A stretch of 46,499 bases of DNA from assembly GCF_007713735.2 (NCBI RefSeq), contig NZ_VMNW02000075.1:1-46499 (forward strand), read 5' to 3'. A model generated the notes under the pieces. It ran no database searches, was not told the DNA's origin, and saw nothing but the letters and a program-made list of their open reading frames with translations. The position numbers were made by a program, and so were the translations under genes. Positions 1 through 7,724 of this stretch are shown one piece after another; the first letter of the stretch is position 1; each line of letters opens with the position of its first letter. The DNA comes from Amycolatopsis acidicola (GTDB taxonomy: Bacteria; Actinomycetota; Actinomycetes; Mycobacteriales; Pseudonocardiaceae).

Positions 1-41
1 GGGTGGGACCGAGCGTGGGCGAGGTGCCCCCCTGCGGCACG

Positions 42-153
42 GGCGAACACCTCGATACGAGCGGGAGACACGCGCGCGGGGAGCCAATGTGCGCCCGCGA
101 GGGGCCAACTCGGCGACGGGAGGGGCCAACATGCCCGCGGGAGGGGCAAAAAC
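42..153. repeat. 21-bp-period tandem repeat array, copy 1
   Basis: Degenerate units with core GGCCAACAT or GGCCAACTC start at 42, 63, 82, 103, 124 and 145. Every step is 21 bp except one of 19. The spacer between cores resembles GCCCGCGGGAGG. The array fills the 177 bases downstream of the stop of the leftward oxidoreductase gene. The same family recurs at 23865-24099. The window edge may cut off an inverted partner on the left. A 21-bp period keeps a reading frame open, but I see no coding signal. No function is known to me. Confidence 0.8.
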
Positions 154-177
154 GCCGCGTGGACGCGGCCAGGCCGG

Positions 178-1047
178 TTAGCTCCACTCCTTGAGCACGT
201 CGTCCGCGAGCCACCGCACCACGTGCTCCGGGTAGGGCGGCGTCAGGCCGAGGATCACGTGCGGGAAGCCGGCGTCGAGGGCTTCGGCGATCGCGTCCCG
301 CGTGGAGCCGGGCCGGTCATAGGAGACCGGCAGGAAGATCGAGCGGGTGATCTCCGCCGGGTCGCGGCCGATCTCCGCGCAGAACCCGTCCAGCATCGCG
401 CTCCGGCTGATCGCGTCCGCGATGTCGCCGCCAGGGATGTTCCACACGTCGGCGTGCTCGGCGACCACGCGCAGCGTCGCCTTCGCGCGGCCGCCGATCA
501 CCACCGGCGGATACGGCCGCTGCACCGGCTTCGGATTCCCGAACGCCCCGGCCAGCTTCACGAATTCGCCGTCGAAGTCGAACGGCTCGTCCTCCGTCCA
601 CAAGCGACGGATGACCGTCAGCGCCTCGGCCAGGCTCGCGACGGCATCTCCCGCGCCGTCGTAACGCAAACCGTGCGCGTCGTACTCGCGCCGGGCCATC
701 GGCAGGCTCGGCCGCGAACCCGCGCCGATGCCGAACTCCAGCCGTCCGCCCGAAACCACGTCGACGGTCGCCGCGATCTTGGCGAGCATCGCGGGCGGCC
801 GGAAGCGGTTGCTGGTCACCAGCAGGCCGAGCCGCAGCCGCCCGGTCTGGGCCGCGAGCGCCGAAAGCAGTGTCCAGCCCTCGAAAATCGGCCCGTCCAG
901 GCTGCCGGCGATGGGCAGCAGGTGGTCGAACAGCCAGGCGTGCCCGATCTGCGGGATCTGGTCGGCTTCCCGCCACACTCGCAGGACCTCGTCGTAGCCG
1001 GCCTGCATCGGCGCCGTCATGATCCCGAACGACGGTTTCCCGTTCAT
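178..1047 (-). CDS. LLM-class (luciferase-like) flavin/F420-dependent oxidoreductase
   Basis: 289 aa. The protein reads as a luciferase-like monooxygenase TIM barrel. It opens with KPSFGIMTAPMQAGYDEVLR and continues with a WLFDHLLP segment, the LRLGLLVTSNRFRPPAMLAK strand/helix, the family hallmark VSGGRLEFGIGAGSRP, and VVIGGRAKATLRVVAEHADVWN. Such enzymes use FMN or, commonly in actinomycetes, F420; the cofactor cannot be decided here. The start at 1047 follows AGAGAGGA and gives a normal family N-terminus. The frame stays open upstream, but only antisense-like sequence lies there. The gene is 17 bp downstream of the aldo/keto reductase on the same strand, so the two probably form one transcript controlled by the TetR at 2226. 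Confidence 0.9.
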   Translation of the reverse strand: MNGKPSFGIMTAPMQAGYDEVLRVWREADQIPQIGHAWLFDHLLPIAGSLDGPIFEGWTLLSALAAQTGRLRLGLLVTSNRFRPPAMLAKIAATVDVVSGGRLEFGIGAGSRPSLPMARREYDAHGLRYDGAGDAVASLAEALTVIRRLWTEDEPFDFDGEFVKLAGAFGNPKPVQRPYPPVVIGGRAKATLRVVAEHADVWNIPGGDIADAISRSAMLDGFCAEIGRDPAEITRSIFLPVSYDRPGSTRDAIAEALDAGFPHVILGLTPPYPEHVVRWLADDVLKEWS

Positions 1048-1064
1048 ACCAACGGATCCTCTCT

Positions 1065-2084
1065 CTAGCGGCGACGCAGGGACGCGTCGAGCAGCGCGGG
1101 CGGGGTGTCGATCTTCTCCTCCGGGGCGAGGTCCAGGCCGGGGGCGACGATCTCGTCGACGGCGTCCAGCACGTCGGAGGACAGCACGGTGTCCGCTGCC
1201 GCCAGCTGCGAGTGCAGGTGGTCCAGCGTGCGGGGGCCGATGAGCGCGCTCGTGACGGCCGGGTGCGCGGTGACGAACCCGAGCGCGAGCTGGATCATCG
1301 TCAGCCCGGCGTCGTCGGCGACCTTGGCCAGCAGCTCGACGGCGTCCATCCGCGCGCGGTTGGCCGGGAACGACAGGTCGAAGCGCTGGGGGAGCAGCGT
1401 GGAACGGTGCGTGGAGATCTCGCGGTCCGCGCGCACGGCGCCGGACAGCCAGCCCGAAGCCAGCGGGCTCCACGCCAGCACGCCGAGCCCGTACTCCGCG
1501 GTCACCGGCAGCACGTCCTTCTCGATCCCGCGCTGCAGGATCGAGTAGCTGGGCTGCTCGGTGACGTACCGGCTCAGCCCGTGTTCGCGCGCGGCCCACT
1601 GGCCTTGCACGATCCGGTAGGCGGGGAAGGTGGACGAGCCGAAGTAGCGGATCTTCCCGGCGCGCTGGAGATCGGTCAGCGCGGACAGGGTCTCCTCGTC
1701 GCTGGTCGCCGGGTCCCACCGGTGGATCTGGTAGAGGTCGACGTGGTCGGCGCCGAGGCGGCGCAGGCTGTTGTCCAGTTCGGTGACCAGCCAGCGGCGC
1801 GAGGCGCCCTGGCGGTTGCCGCCTTCGCCCATCGGCAGGCCGGCCTTCGTGGCCAGCACGACTTCGTCCCTGCGGCCGGCGATTGCCTTGCCCACCAGGG
1901 TTTCCGACTCGCCGGCGCTGTAGAAGTCGGCGGTGTCGATCAGGTTGACGCCGGCTCCGAGCGCGGCGTCCACGATGGCGGTGGCGTCGTCCTGCGTGGT
2001 GCGGCCGTTCGCGCCGAAGTTCATCGCGCCGAGCGCGAGGGTGCTCACCTGGACGCCGGTGCGCCCGAGGGTGCGGTACTGCAT
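1065..2084 (-). CDS. Aldo/keto reductase
   Basis: 339 aa, full length for the NAD(P)H-dependent aldo/keto reductase superfamily (YajO/Tas-like branch). The start MQYRTLGRTGVQVSTLALGA is typical. The catalytic tetrad reads D50, Y55 (DTADFYSAGESE), K80 (VVLATKAG) and H121 (VDLYQIHRWD). It reduces aldehydes or ketones; the substrate is not visible. It is divergent from a TetR gene and followed 17 bp later by the LLM oxidoreductase. The 141-bp promoter region holds two TetR-type dyads. I infer that the AKR-LLM pair is repressed by that TetR and induced by its ligand. Confidence 0.92.
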   Translation of the reverse strand: MQYRTLGRTGVQVSTLALGAMNFGANGRTTQDDATAIVDAALGAGVNLIDTADFYSAGESETLVGKAIAGRRDEVVLATKAGLPMGEGGNRQGASRRWLVTELDNSLRRLGADHVDLYQIHRWDPATSDEETLSALTDLQRAGKIRYFGSSTFPAYRIVQGQWAAREHGLSRYVTEQPSYSILQRGIEKDVLPVTAEYGLGVLAWSPLASGWLSGAVRADREISTHRSTLLPQRFDLSFPANRARMDAVELLAKVADDAGLTMIQLALGFVTAHPAVTSALIGPRTLDHLHSQLAAADTVLSSDVLDAVDEIVAPGLDLAPEEKIDTPPALLDASLRRR

Positions 2085-2160
2085 GAGGGGTCTCCTCCGG
2101 ACGGGATGAAAGGATCACGGGCGGTGGTGCCCGGCAGGGTGGCCTGGCATCATGGGTAAC

Positions 2161-2199
2161 CGGAACCGTGCTCCACCTAATATACGGAGCAGTGTTCCG
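2161..2199. promoter_or_regulatory. Twin TetR-type operator in the divergent promoter
   Basis: Two 13-bp dyads of form GGARC-N3-GYTCC lie at 2162-2174 (GGAACCGTGCTCC) and 2186-2198 (GGAGCAGTGTTCC), centres 24 bp apart. They are also near-perfect inverted copies of each other (12 of 14 positions). The 11-bp spacer is AT-rich and contains TAATAT (2178-2183), a plausible -10. The site lies between the divergent aldo/keto reductase and TetR starts, so TetR binding would block both promoters. Confidence 0.75.
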
Positions 2200-2225
2200 C
2201 TTGGCAAGTGCTAGGAGGACGGCGC

Positions 2226-2804
2226 ATGGCGGACGGGAAAGAGGAACGCGCCCCGCGCAAGCGGGCCGACGCGCGGCGCAACGAGCAGAACCTGCTCGAC
2301 GCGGCCGCCGCCGTGTTCGTCGAGTCCGGCGTGGACGCGCCGGTCCGCGAGATCGCCAAGAAGGCCGGCGTCGGGATGGGCACGATCTACCGCCATTTCC
2401 CGACCCGCTCGGACCTCGTGATCGCGGTGTTCCGGCATCAGGTCGACGCCTGCGCGGAGGCGGGCCCGGTGCTGCTGGCGGAATGCGCCACGCCGTACGA
2501 GGCGCTGGTGCGCTGGGTCGACAAGTTCGTCGACTTCCTGATCACCAAGCACGGGCTGGCCGGGGCGATGCAGTCGGGCGACGCCCGGTTCGGGCCGCTG
2601 CACGCCTACTTCCTGGAGAACCTCGAACCGGTGTGCGCGAAACTGCTCGAAGCCGCCGCGGACGCCGGTGAGGTGCCGCGGGACCTGGCGCCTTTCGCGC
2701 TCCTGTACGCCATCGGGAACCTGTGCGCCGGGGACGGCAACGACCCGCGCTACGACACCCGCCGTCTCGTCGGGTTCTTCGTCGCCGGCCTCCGCGAGCG
2801 CTGA
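2226..2804 (+). CDS. TetR-family transcriptional repressor (controls AKR-LLM pair)
   Basis: 192 aa. The N-terminal HTH reads NEQNLLDAAAAVFVESGVDA, then VREIAKKAGVGMGTIYRHFP and TRSDLVIAVF, the standard three-helix TetR DNA-binding domain. A variable helical ligand domain follows. The ATG at 2226 has AGGAGG at 2213-2218, seven bases upstream; an in-frame GTG at 2208 lies upstream of this SD and was rejected. It is divergent from the aldo/keto reductase, with the twin dyad between them. It ends 1 bp from the convergent second TetR gene. Autoregulation plus control of the oxidoreductase pair is inferred from this layout. Confidence 0.9.
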   Translation: MADGKEERAPRKRADARRNEQNLLDAAAAVFVESGVDAPVREIAKKAGVGMGTIYRHFPTRSDLVIAVFRHQVDACAEAGPVLLAECATPYEALVRWVDKFVDFLITKHGLAGAMQSGDARFGPLHAYFLENLEPVCAKLLEAAADAGEVPRDLAPFALLYAIGNLCAGDGNDPRYDTRRLVGFFVAGLRER

Positions 2805-2805
2805 C

Positions 2806-3480
2806 TCAGGTCCAGGGCTTGCCCGCGAGCAGGGCGAGATGCAGTGACACCAGCGTGTCTTCGAGGTCCGGCAACGCCGGGTGTCCATTGTGGACGGCCG
2901 CGCGGACCAGTTCGGTGGTGGCGCCGACGGCGGCGTGGAACGCCTCCGGCGGCACGGCGGGCACGCTCGGGTCGAGACGCCGGGCGCGCCGGTGCCAGCT
3001 CTCGTTCAGCAGCGCGTACGCGTGCTGCGCTTCGACCGAACGGCCGATCGCCATCGGGCCCGCCCCGGGCAGTTCGAGGTAGAACACGCGCGCGAACTCG
3101 GGCTCGTCGGTGAGGAACTCCAGGAACGCCCGGCAGGACACGCGCAGCACTTCCTCGGGCGGCGTTTCCGGGGGCAGCGCGTGGGTTCTCGCCCGGATGT
3201 GGCCGATCAGCAGCTGCCGTCCGTGCAGCGCGGCCTCCAGCAGGCAGCCGGCCTTGTCCGTGAAATGCGCGTAGAACGCGGCCCTGGACACCTTCGCCCG
3301 GCTGACCACTTCCGCGATCGTCAGGTTGGGGTAGCCGTTCTCCGCGGCCGCGGAGATGATCGCGCGGATGAGCCGCTCGCGCTGGGCGGCGCGCACCGCG
3401 TCGGCGGGCAGGCTCGCCCGTCCCCGCGGCAGGCCCGGACTGCGCTCGTGCGTCCGTGCCAGTGATCCCTCTTGCTTCAT
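2806..3480 (-). CDS. TetR/AcrR-family transcriptional regulator
   Basis: 224 aa. The HTH spans about residues 33-80: RERLIRAIISAAAENGYPNL, then TIAEVVSRAKVSRAAFYAHF and TDKAGCLLEA. The long C-terminal ligand domain resembles actinobacterial regulators of lipid or acyl-CoA genes. The ATG at 3480 gives MKQEGSLARTHERSPGLPRG; the longer upstream frame overlaps the divergent transporter and was rejected. It is convergent with the preceding TetR gene and divergent, over 159 bp, from the MFS/acyl-CoA ligase pair, which it probably controls. A partial dyad around GTACCCGTTCGTAC lies near 3500-3515, but its symmetry is weak. Confidence 0.88.
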   Translation of the reverse strand: MKQEGSLARTHERSPGLPRGRASLPADAVRAAQRERLIRAIISAAAENGYPNLTIAEVVSRAKVSRAAFYAHFTDKAGCLLEAALHGRQLLIGHIRARTHALPPETPPEEVLRVSCRAFLEFLTDEPEFARVFYLELPGAGPMAIGRSVEAQHAYALLNESWHRRARRLDPSVPAVPPEAFHAAVGATTELVRAAVHNGHPALPDLEDTLVSLHLALLAGKPWT

Positions 3481-3639
3481 CAGGCCCCTCGCTTCTAAAG
3501 TACCCGTTCGTACCTCTGAAGACCGGCAAGTGACGGGACAAACGGACAGGCCGAGCGTAACCGCAGTTCGCGCGGGCGACGGCCCGGCCGTGGACGCACC
3601 CGGGGTTCTCGACGAAGCGAGCCGAAGGAGGCGGTCGTC

Positions 3640-5355
3640 ATGGCCGCAGGCGTCACGGACACCGAAATCCGGCCGGAAGGCGGCGGGGGTCTTTCCCGCC
3701 TGCTCTGGCACCGGCAGCTCGATCACTATCCCGGCACCGCGCGGCGCTTCACGTGCCTCGCGATCGCGGTGCTGGCGACGATCGTGCTCTACTACGAGCT
3801 CTACGTCCCGGGCGCGGTGTCTCCCGCGATCATGGCGCATTTCGGGATGTCCTTCTCCACCTACGTCTACATCACCGCGCTGGGCAACTTGATCGGCGCG
3901 TTCGCGTCACTCGTGGCCGGGCTCGCCGACCGGTGGGGCCGCGCGAACCTCGTCGTCTACGGGCTCGCGGTCACCGGGCTGCTGGTGCTGTTCGGGCTGC
4001 CCAACGCGCCCAACGGCGCGGTCTTCGCGGTGCTGTTCGTGTTCGTGGCGTTCGTCGAAGGCATCATCCTCGTCGCCACGCCCGCGCTCGTGCGCGACTT
4101 TTCCCCGCAGCTGGGCCGCGCCTCGGCGATGGGGTTCTGGACGCTCGGCCCGGTCGTCGGCAGCCTCGTGCTCGCCGAGGTCTCCAGCCACACCGTCGAC
4201 GCGCTTCCCGCGTGGCAGAGCCAGTTCGTCATCTGCGGGATCGTCGGGCTGGTCATGTTCGTGATCGCGCTGTTCGGGCTGAAGGAGCTCTCGCCGCGGC
4301 TGCGCGACCAGCTCATGGTCAGCATGCGCGACCGCGCTCTGGTCGAGTCCCGCGCCAGGGGCATCGACGTCGAGGAGGGCCTGCGGCACCCGTGGCGGCA
4401 GATGCTGCACCTGGACATCATCGGCTCGGCGTTCGCCATCGCGGTGTTCCTGATCATCTACTACACCGCGGTCGGGTTCTTCACCGTCTACTTCACGACG
4501 ATCTTCGGCTTCTCGCTCGCCGACGCGAACGGGCTCGGGAACTGGTTCTGGGCCTTCGACGCGGTCGCGCTGATCGCCGTCGGCATCGCGTCCGACGCGC
4601 TGCGGGTGCGGAAACCGTTCATGGTCGTCGGCGGGGCAGGCGCGATCGTGATGACGCTGATCTTCGCGTCGCGCACGTCCCATCCGGATACCGGGTACTA
4701 CACCTTCGTCTGGATCATCAGCCTGCTCGCGGTGTTCATGGGCATCGCGTACGCGCCGTGGATGGCGAGCTTCACCGAGACCGTCGAGCGGCGCAACCCC
4801 GCGCTCACCGCGACCGGGCTCGCCGTGTGGGGCTGGATCGTGCGGATCGTGGTGGCGGTTTCGGTTGCCGTGCTGCCGTTCGTGGTCAGCTCGATGTCGC
4901 CGCTGGTGGAGCACGGCACGAAAGTCTCGGAGCTGAGCGCCGAGTACGCCCCGCAGCTGCGTACGCTCGCCGCCGTCGACCCCGCGACGCAGGCCGCGCT
5001 GAGCGCGAACCCGGCCGACCCGGTCGCGGGAGCGCGCGCCGTCGGCGAGATCGCGGCGGCGGAGAAGATCACCCCGGCCGAGGCGACCGCCCGGCTGCGG
5101 GCCGTGGCCGCGATCCCGGCGGAGGATCTGGCCTACCTCTCCGAACACGGGCAGTCCGTCAAGGACGCCGCCGCGGCGACGCCGGGCCAGTGGCAGAACT
5201 GGTGGTGGGTCTGCGTGGGCGGTGAGGTCGTGTTCCTGCCCCTGATCCTCGTGATGGCAGGCCGGTGGAGCCCGCGCCGCGCCAAGGAGGACCTCGAACG
5301 GCACGAAGCCCAGGTGCAGCGCGAACTCGAAGCGCTGCGAGAAGGAGGAAAGTGA
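3640..5355 (+). CDS. MFS transporter with large extracytoplasmic loop
   Basis: 571 aa, longer than a usual 400-450-aa MFS protein. Hydrophobic helices start at about residue 38 (AIAVLATIVLYYELYVPGAV), and the MFS loop 2-3 signature appears as ADRWGRANLVVYG. A hydrophilic Ala-rich segment of about 100 residues (about 415-518) is inserted before the last membrane helix (WWWVCVGGEVVFLPLILVM). A charged coiled tail rich in E and R follows. The start has GAAGGAGG upstream. The stop overlaps the acyl-CoA ligase start by four bases (GTGA), so the genes are translationally coupled. I infer uptake of a carboxylic acid that the ligase then activates; the substrate is unknown. Confidence 0.9.
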   Translation: MAAGVTDTEIRPEGGGGLSRLLWHRQLDHYPGTARRFTCLAIAVLATIVLYYELYVPGAVSPAIMAHFGMSFSTYVYITALGNLIGAFASLVAGLADRWGRANLVVYGLAVTGLLVLFGLPNAPNGAVFAVLFVFVAFVEGIILVATPALVRDFSPQLGRASAMGFWTLGPVVGSLVLAEVSSHTVDALPAWQSQFVICGIVGLVMFVIALFGLKELSPRLRDQLMVSMRDRALVESRARGIDVEEGLRHPWRQMLHLDIIGSAFAIAVFLIIYYTAVGFFTVYFTTIFGFSLADANGLGNWFWAFDAVALIAVGIASDALRVRKPFMVVGGAGAIVMTLIFASRTSHPDTGYYTFVWIISLLAVFMGIAYAPWMASFTETVERRNPALTATGLAVWGWIVRIVVAVSVAVLPFVVSSMSPLVEHGTKVSELSAEYAPQLRTLAAVDPATQAALSANPADPVAGARAVGEIAAAEKITPAEATARLRAVAAIPAEDLAYLSEHGQSVKDAAAATPGQWQNWWWVCVGGEVVFLPLILVMAGRWSPRRAKEDLERHEAQVQRELEALREGGK

Positions 5356-6869
5356 GTTTCAACCTTGCCACTATGCTGACCGAATCCCGGTCGGGCAGCC
5401 CGGACAAACCGTTGTGTCACTTCGGCGATCTCACGTTCAGCTACGCGCAGGTCGACGAAATCTCGGGGCGGGTGGCGGCGAGCTTACGCGGGCTCGGCCT
5501 GGCGCGCGGCGACAAGGTCGCCGTGCACCTGCCGAACCTGCCGCAGTTCCTGTTCAGCTACTTCGGGATCCTCAAGGCCGGACTGGTGATGGTGCCGCTG
5601 AACCCGTTGCTGCGGGCCGCGGAGATCGCCTACCACCTCGAGGACTCCGGCGCGAAGGTGCTGGTGACTTATCAGTCCTTCGCCGCCGAGGCGGTGAAGG
5701 CGGCGTCCGAAGTGGACGGTGTGACGACGTTCGTGGTGACGCTGCCGGGTTCGGATCAGCCGCTCGACGGCACCCGCCATTACGACGAGCTGTACGCGGC
5801 GGAGAACACCGGGGACGTCGAGCCCGCCAACGCCGACGACACGGCGGTGCTGATCTACACCAGCGGCACGACGGGGCACCCGAAGGGCGCCGAACTCACG
5901 CATTTCCAGCTGTACATGAACTGCACGGTCAGCGGTGAGCTGTTCGGGTTCCAAGACGATGACATCGGGGTGGCGGTGCTGCCGCTCTTCCACGTCTTCG
6001 GCCTGTCCAGCGTGCTGAACGTCTGCGTGCGCTTCGGCGGGACGATCGTGCTCATTCCCCGGTTCGAGGCCGGGACGGTGCTGGACGCGATCGAACGCCA
6101 CCGCTGCACGGTTTTCGCCGGGGTACCGACGATGTACTACGCGCTGGCGCACGAGGATCTGACCGGGCGCGACGTGTCCAGCCTGCGTGTCGGTTCGTCC
6201 GGCGGGGCGGCGATCCCGGGCGAGACCATCCGGCTGTTCGAGGAGAAGTTCGCCGGCGTCGTGATCCTGGAAGGCTACGGGCTTTCCGAGACCGCGAGCA
6301 CCACCACCTTCAACATCAGCGCCGAGCAGCGGAAGGTCCTCTCCATCGGCAAGCCCATCTGGGGCGTGCAGGTGCGTGTCGTCGACGAGGACGGCACCCC
6401 GCTGCCGCCGGGGCCGGACAACGTCGGCGAGATCGTGATCCGCGGGCACAACGTGATGAAGGGCTACCACAACCGTCCCCAGGAGACGGCCGAGGCGTTC
6501 CGGGGCGGCTGGTTCCACACCGGGGACCTCGCCTACGCCGACGAGGACGGCTACCTGTTCGTCGTGGACCGCAAGAAGGACCTGATCATCCGCGGTGGGT
6601 ACAACGTCTACCCGCGCGAGATCGAGGAGGTGCTCTACACGCACCCGGCGATCGGCGAGGCGGCGGTGATCGGGCGTGCCGACGACAAGCTCGGCGAGGA
6701 GGTGGTCGCGATCGTCAGTCCCGCCTCGGACGCCCCGGTGGACACCGCCGCGGTGATCGAGTACTGCCGTGAGCGGCTCGCGTCCTACAAGTACCCGAGG
6801 GAGGTGCGTGTCGTCGCGGAGCTTCCCAAGGGCCCGACCGGGAAGATCCTCAAGAAGGAGCTTCGCTGA
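5352..6869 (+). CDS. Class I adenylate-forming acyl-CoA ligase (FadD-like)
   Basis: 505 aa from a GTG start overlapping the transporter stop, with GAAGGAGG just upstream. It activates a carboxylic acid to its acyl-CoA through an acyl-AMP. Motifs in order are the P-loop-like LIYTSGTTGHPKG (167-179), the A5 motif GYGLSETAS, GGWFHTGDLAYADEDGYLF, the hinge VDRKKDLIIRGGYNVYPREI and the catalytic-lysine region PTGKILKKELR at the C-terminus. All core motifs look intact. An earlier in-frame ATG at 5265 lies inside the transporter and is unlikely. Fatty, dicarboxylic or aromatic acids are possible substrates. Confidence 0.92.
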   Translation: MSFNLATMLTESRSGSPDKPLCHFGDLTFSYAQVDEISGRVAASLRGLGLARGDKVAVHLPNLPQFLFSYFGILKAGLVMVPLNPLLRAAEIAYHLEDSGAKVLVTYQSFAAEAVKAASEVDGVTTFVVTLPGSDQPLDGTRHYDELYAAENTGDVEPANADDTAVLIYTSGTTGHPKGAELTHFQLYMNCTVSGELFGFQDDDIGVAVLPLFHVFGLSSVLNVCVRFGGTIVLIPRFEAGTVLDAIERHRCTVFAGVPTMYYALAHEDLTGRDVSSLRVGSSGGAAIPGETIRLFEEKFAGVVILEGYGLSETASTTTFNISAEQRKVLSIGKPIWGVQVRVVDEDGTPLPPGPDNVGEIVIRGHNVMKGYHNRPQETAEAFRGGWFHTGDLAYADEDGYLFVVDRKKDLIIRGGYNVYPREIEEVLYTHPAIGEAAVIGRADDKLGEEVVAIVSPASDAPVDTAAVIEYCRERLASYKYPREVRVVAELPKGPTGKILKKELR

Positions 6870-6892
6870 GTCCTTGGTACGCAAGGGAAAGC

Positions 6893-6916
6893 GGGGCCGT
6901 CCTGCCGGGCGGCCCC
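6893..6916. terminator. Bidirectional hairpin between convergent genes
   Basis: The stem is GGGGCCG (6893-6899) paired with CGGCCCC (6910-6916), with a 10-base loop. It sits in the 61-bp gap between the acyl-CoA ligase stop and the convergent lipase stop. There is no long U run, as is common in high-GC actinomycetes. Confidence 0.6.
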
Positions 6917-6930
6917 ACCGTCCACTGTGC

Positions 6931-7596
6931 TCAGCTGGCCAGGAAGGTCCGGACCGCGTTGAGCACGCTCGTGTCGGTCAGGTACCCGATGTGGGTCTGG
7001 CACACCACGTAGTTGTTGGCCGCGCCGTTGAGCGTCGTGCTGGTGTAGGGGATGATCACGCCGTCGCAGGGGGAGTACCAGGTCGCGTACTTCGTCGCCC
7101 CGGGCGTCTCGTCGCCGGACGTGACCGTGGTGATGAAGGACGAACCGGGGTACATCTCCTGGCAGGACGTGTAGATCAGGCAAGCCGAGGCGTAGGTCGT
7201 GCCGTGGTTGGCGCCCGCGATCGAGGCCAGGTGCCCGACGTTGGCCGTGCCGCCCAGCTCGTGCAGGTACCAGTCGCTGACCAGCCCGCCCATCGAATGG
7301 TTCACGATGTCCACTTTGGACGCGCCGGTCTTCTGCTTGACCTGGTTGATGTAGCTCGCCAGGCCCTGCGCGCTGGTCTTGTTGGACTGGGACCAGTTGT
7401 ACTCGTAGGCGTAGAGTTCGTTGCTGCTGTAGCCGTTCGCGAGGAACAGGGACTCCGCGGTGGCCCAGTTGGACGCGCTGCCGGTGTACCCGTGCACGAA
7501 CACGACCGGGTTGTGCGTGGCGGCATGGGCCGGCGCGGCGCCGAGGCCGAGGACGAGCAGCGGGAGCGCGAGCAGCGCGCCGATGAAGCGACGCAT
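6931..7596 (-). CDS. Secreted class 2 triacylglycerol lipase/esterase
   Basis: 221 aa. A signal peptide of about 25 residues (MRRFIGALLALPLLVLGLGA, then APAHA) precedes a compact alpha/beta-hydrolase of the Lipase_2 type (Bacillus LipA-like). The oxyanion strand VVFVHGYTG (31-39), nucleophile S101 in VNHSMGG, D178 in YSPCDGVIIPY and H202 in VCQTHIGY form the expected triad in the expected order. Four cysteines suggest disulfides in the exported protein. AGGAGG precedes the ATG. It hydrolyses short- to medium-chain esters or triglycerides outside the cell. It is divergent from the LuxR-type regulator over 128 bp, which may control it. Confidence 0.93.
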   Translation of the reverse strand: MRRFIGALLALPLLVLGLGAAPAHAATHNPVVFVHGYTGSASNWATAESLFLANGYSSNELYAYEYNWSQSNKTSAQGLASYINQVKQKTGASKVDIVNHSMGGLVSDWYLHELGGTANVGHLASIAGANHGTTYASACLIYTSCQEMYPGSSFITTVTSGDETPGATKYATWYSPCDGVIIPYTSTTLNGAANNYVVCQTHIGYLTDTSVLNAVRTFLAS

Positions 7597-7724
7597 GGAA
7601 CCTCCTCGTTGAGGGACAGGGGTTTTCCAGTGTCGCGGCGGGAAGTCACGGGGACATCGGTGAAATGGCCAGTCGGGCACCGGTGCCCCTTCCGTGCGGA
7701 GAGCGGAATCGGCACCATGAAAGC

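Noticed and set aside
3498..3515. GTACCCGTTCGTAC as a TetR operator
   Set aside because: Only the outer GTAC tetramers are symmetric, which GTAC is by itself; the inner bases do not pair.
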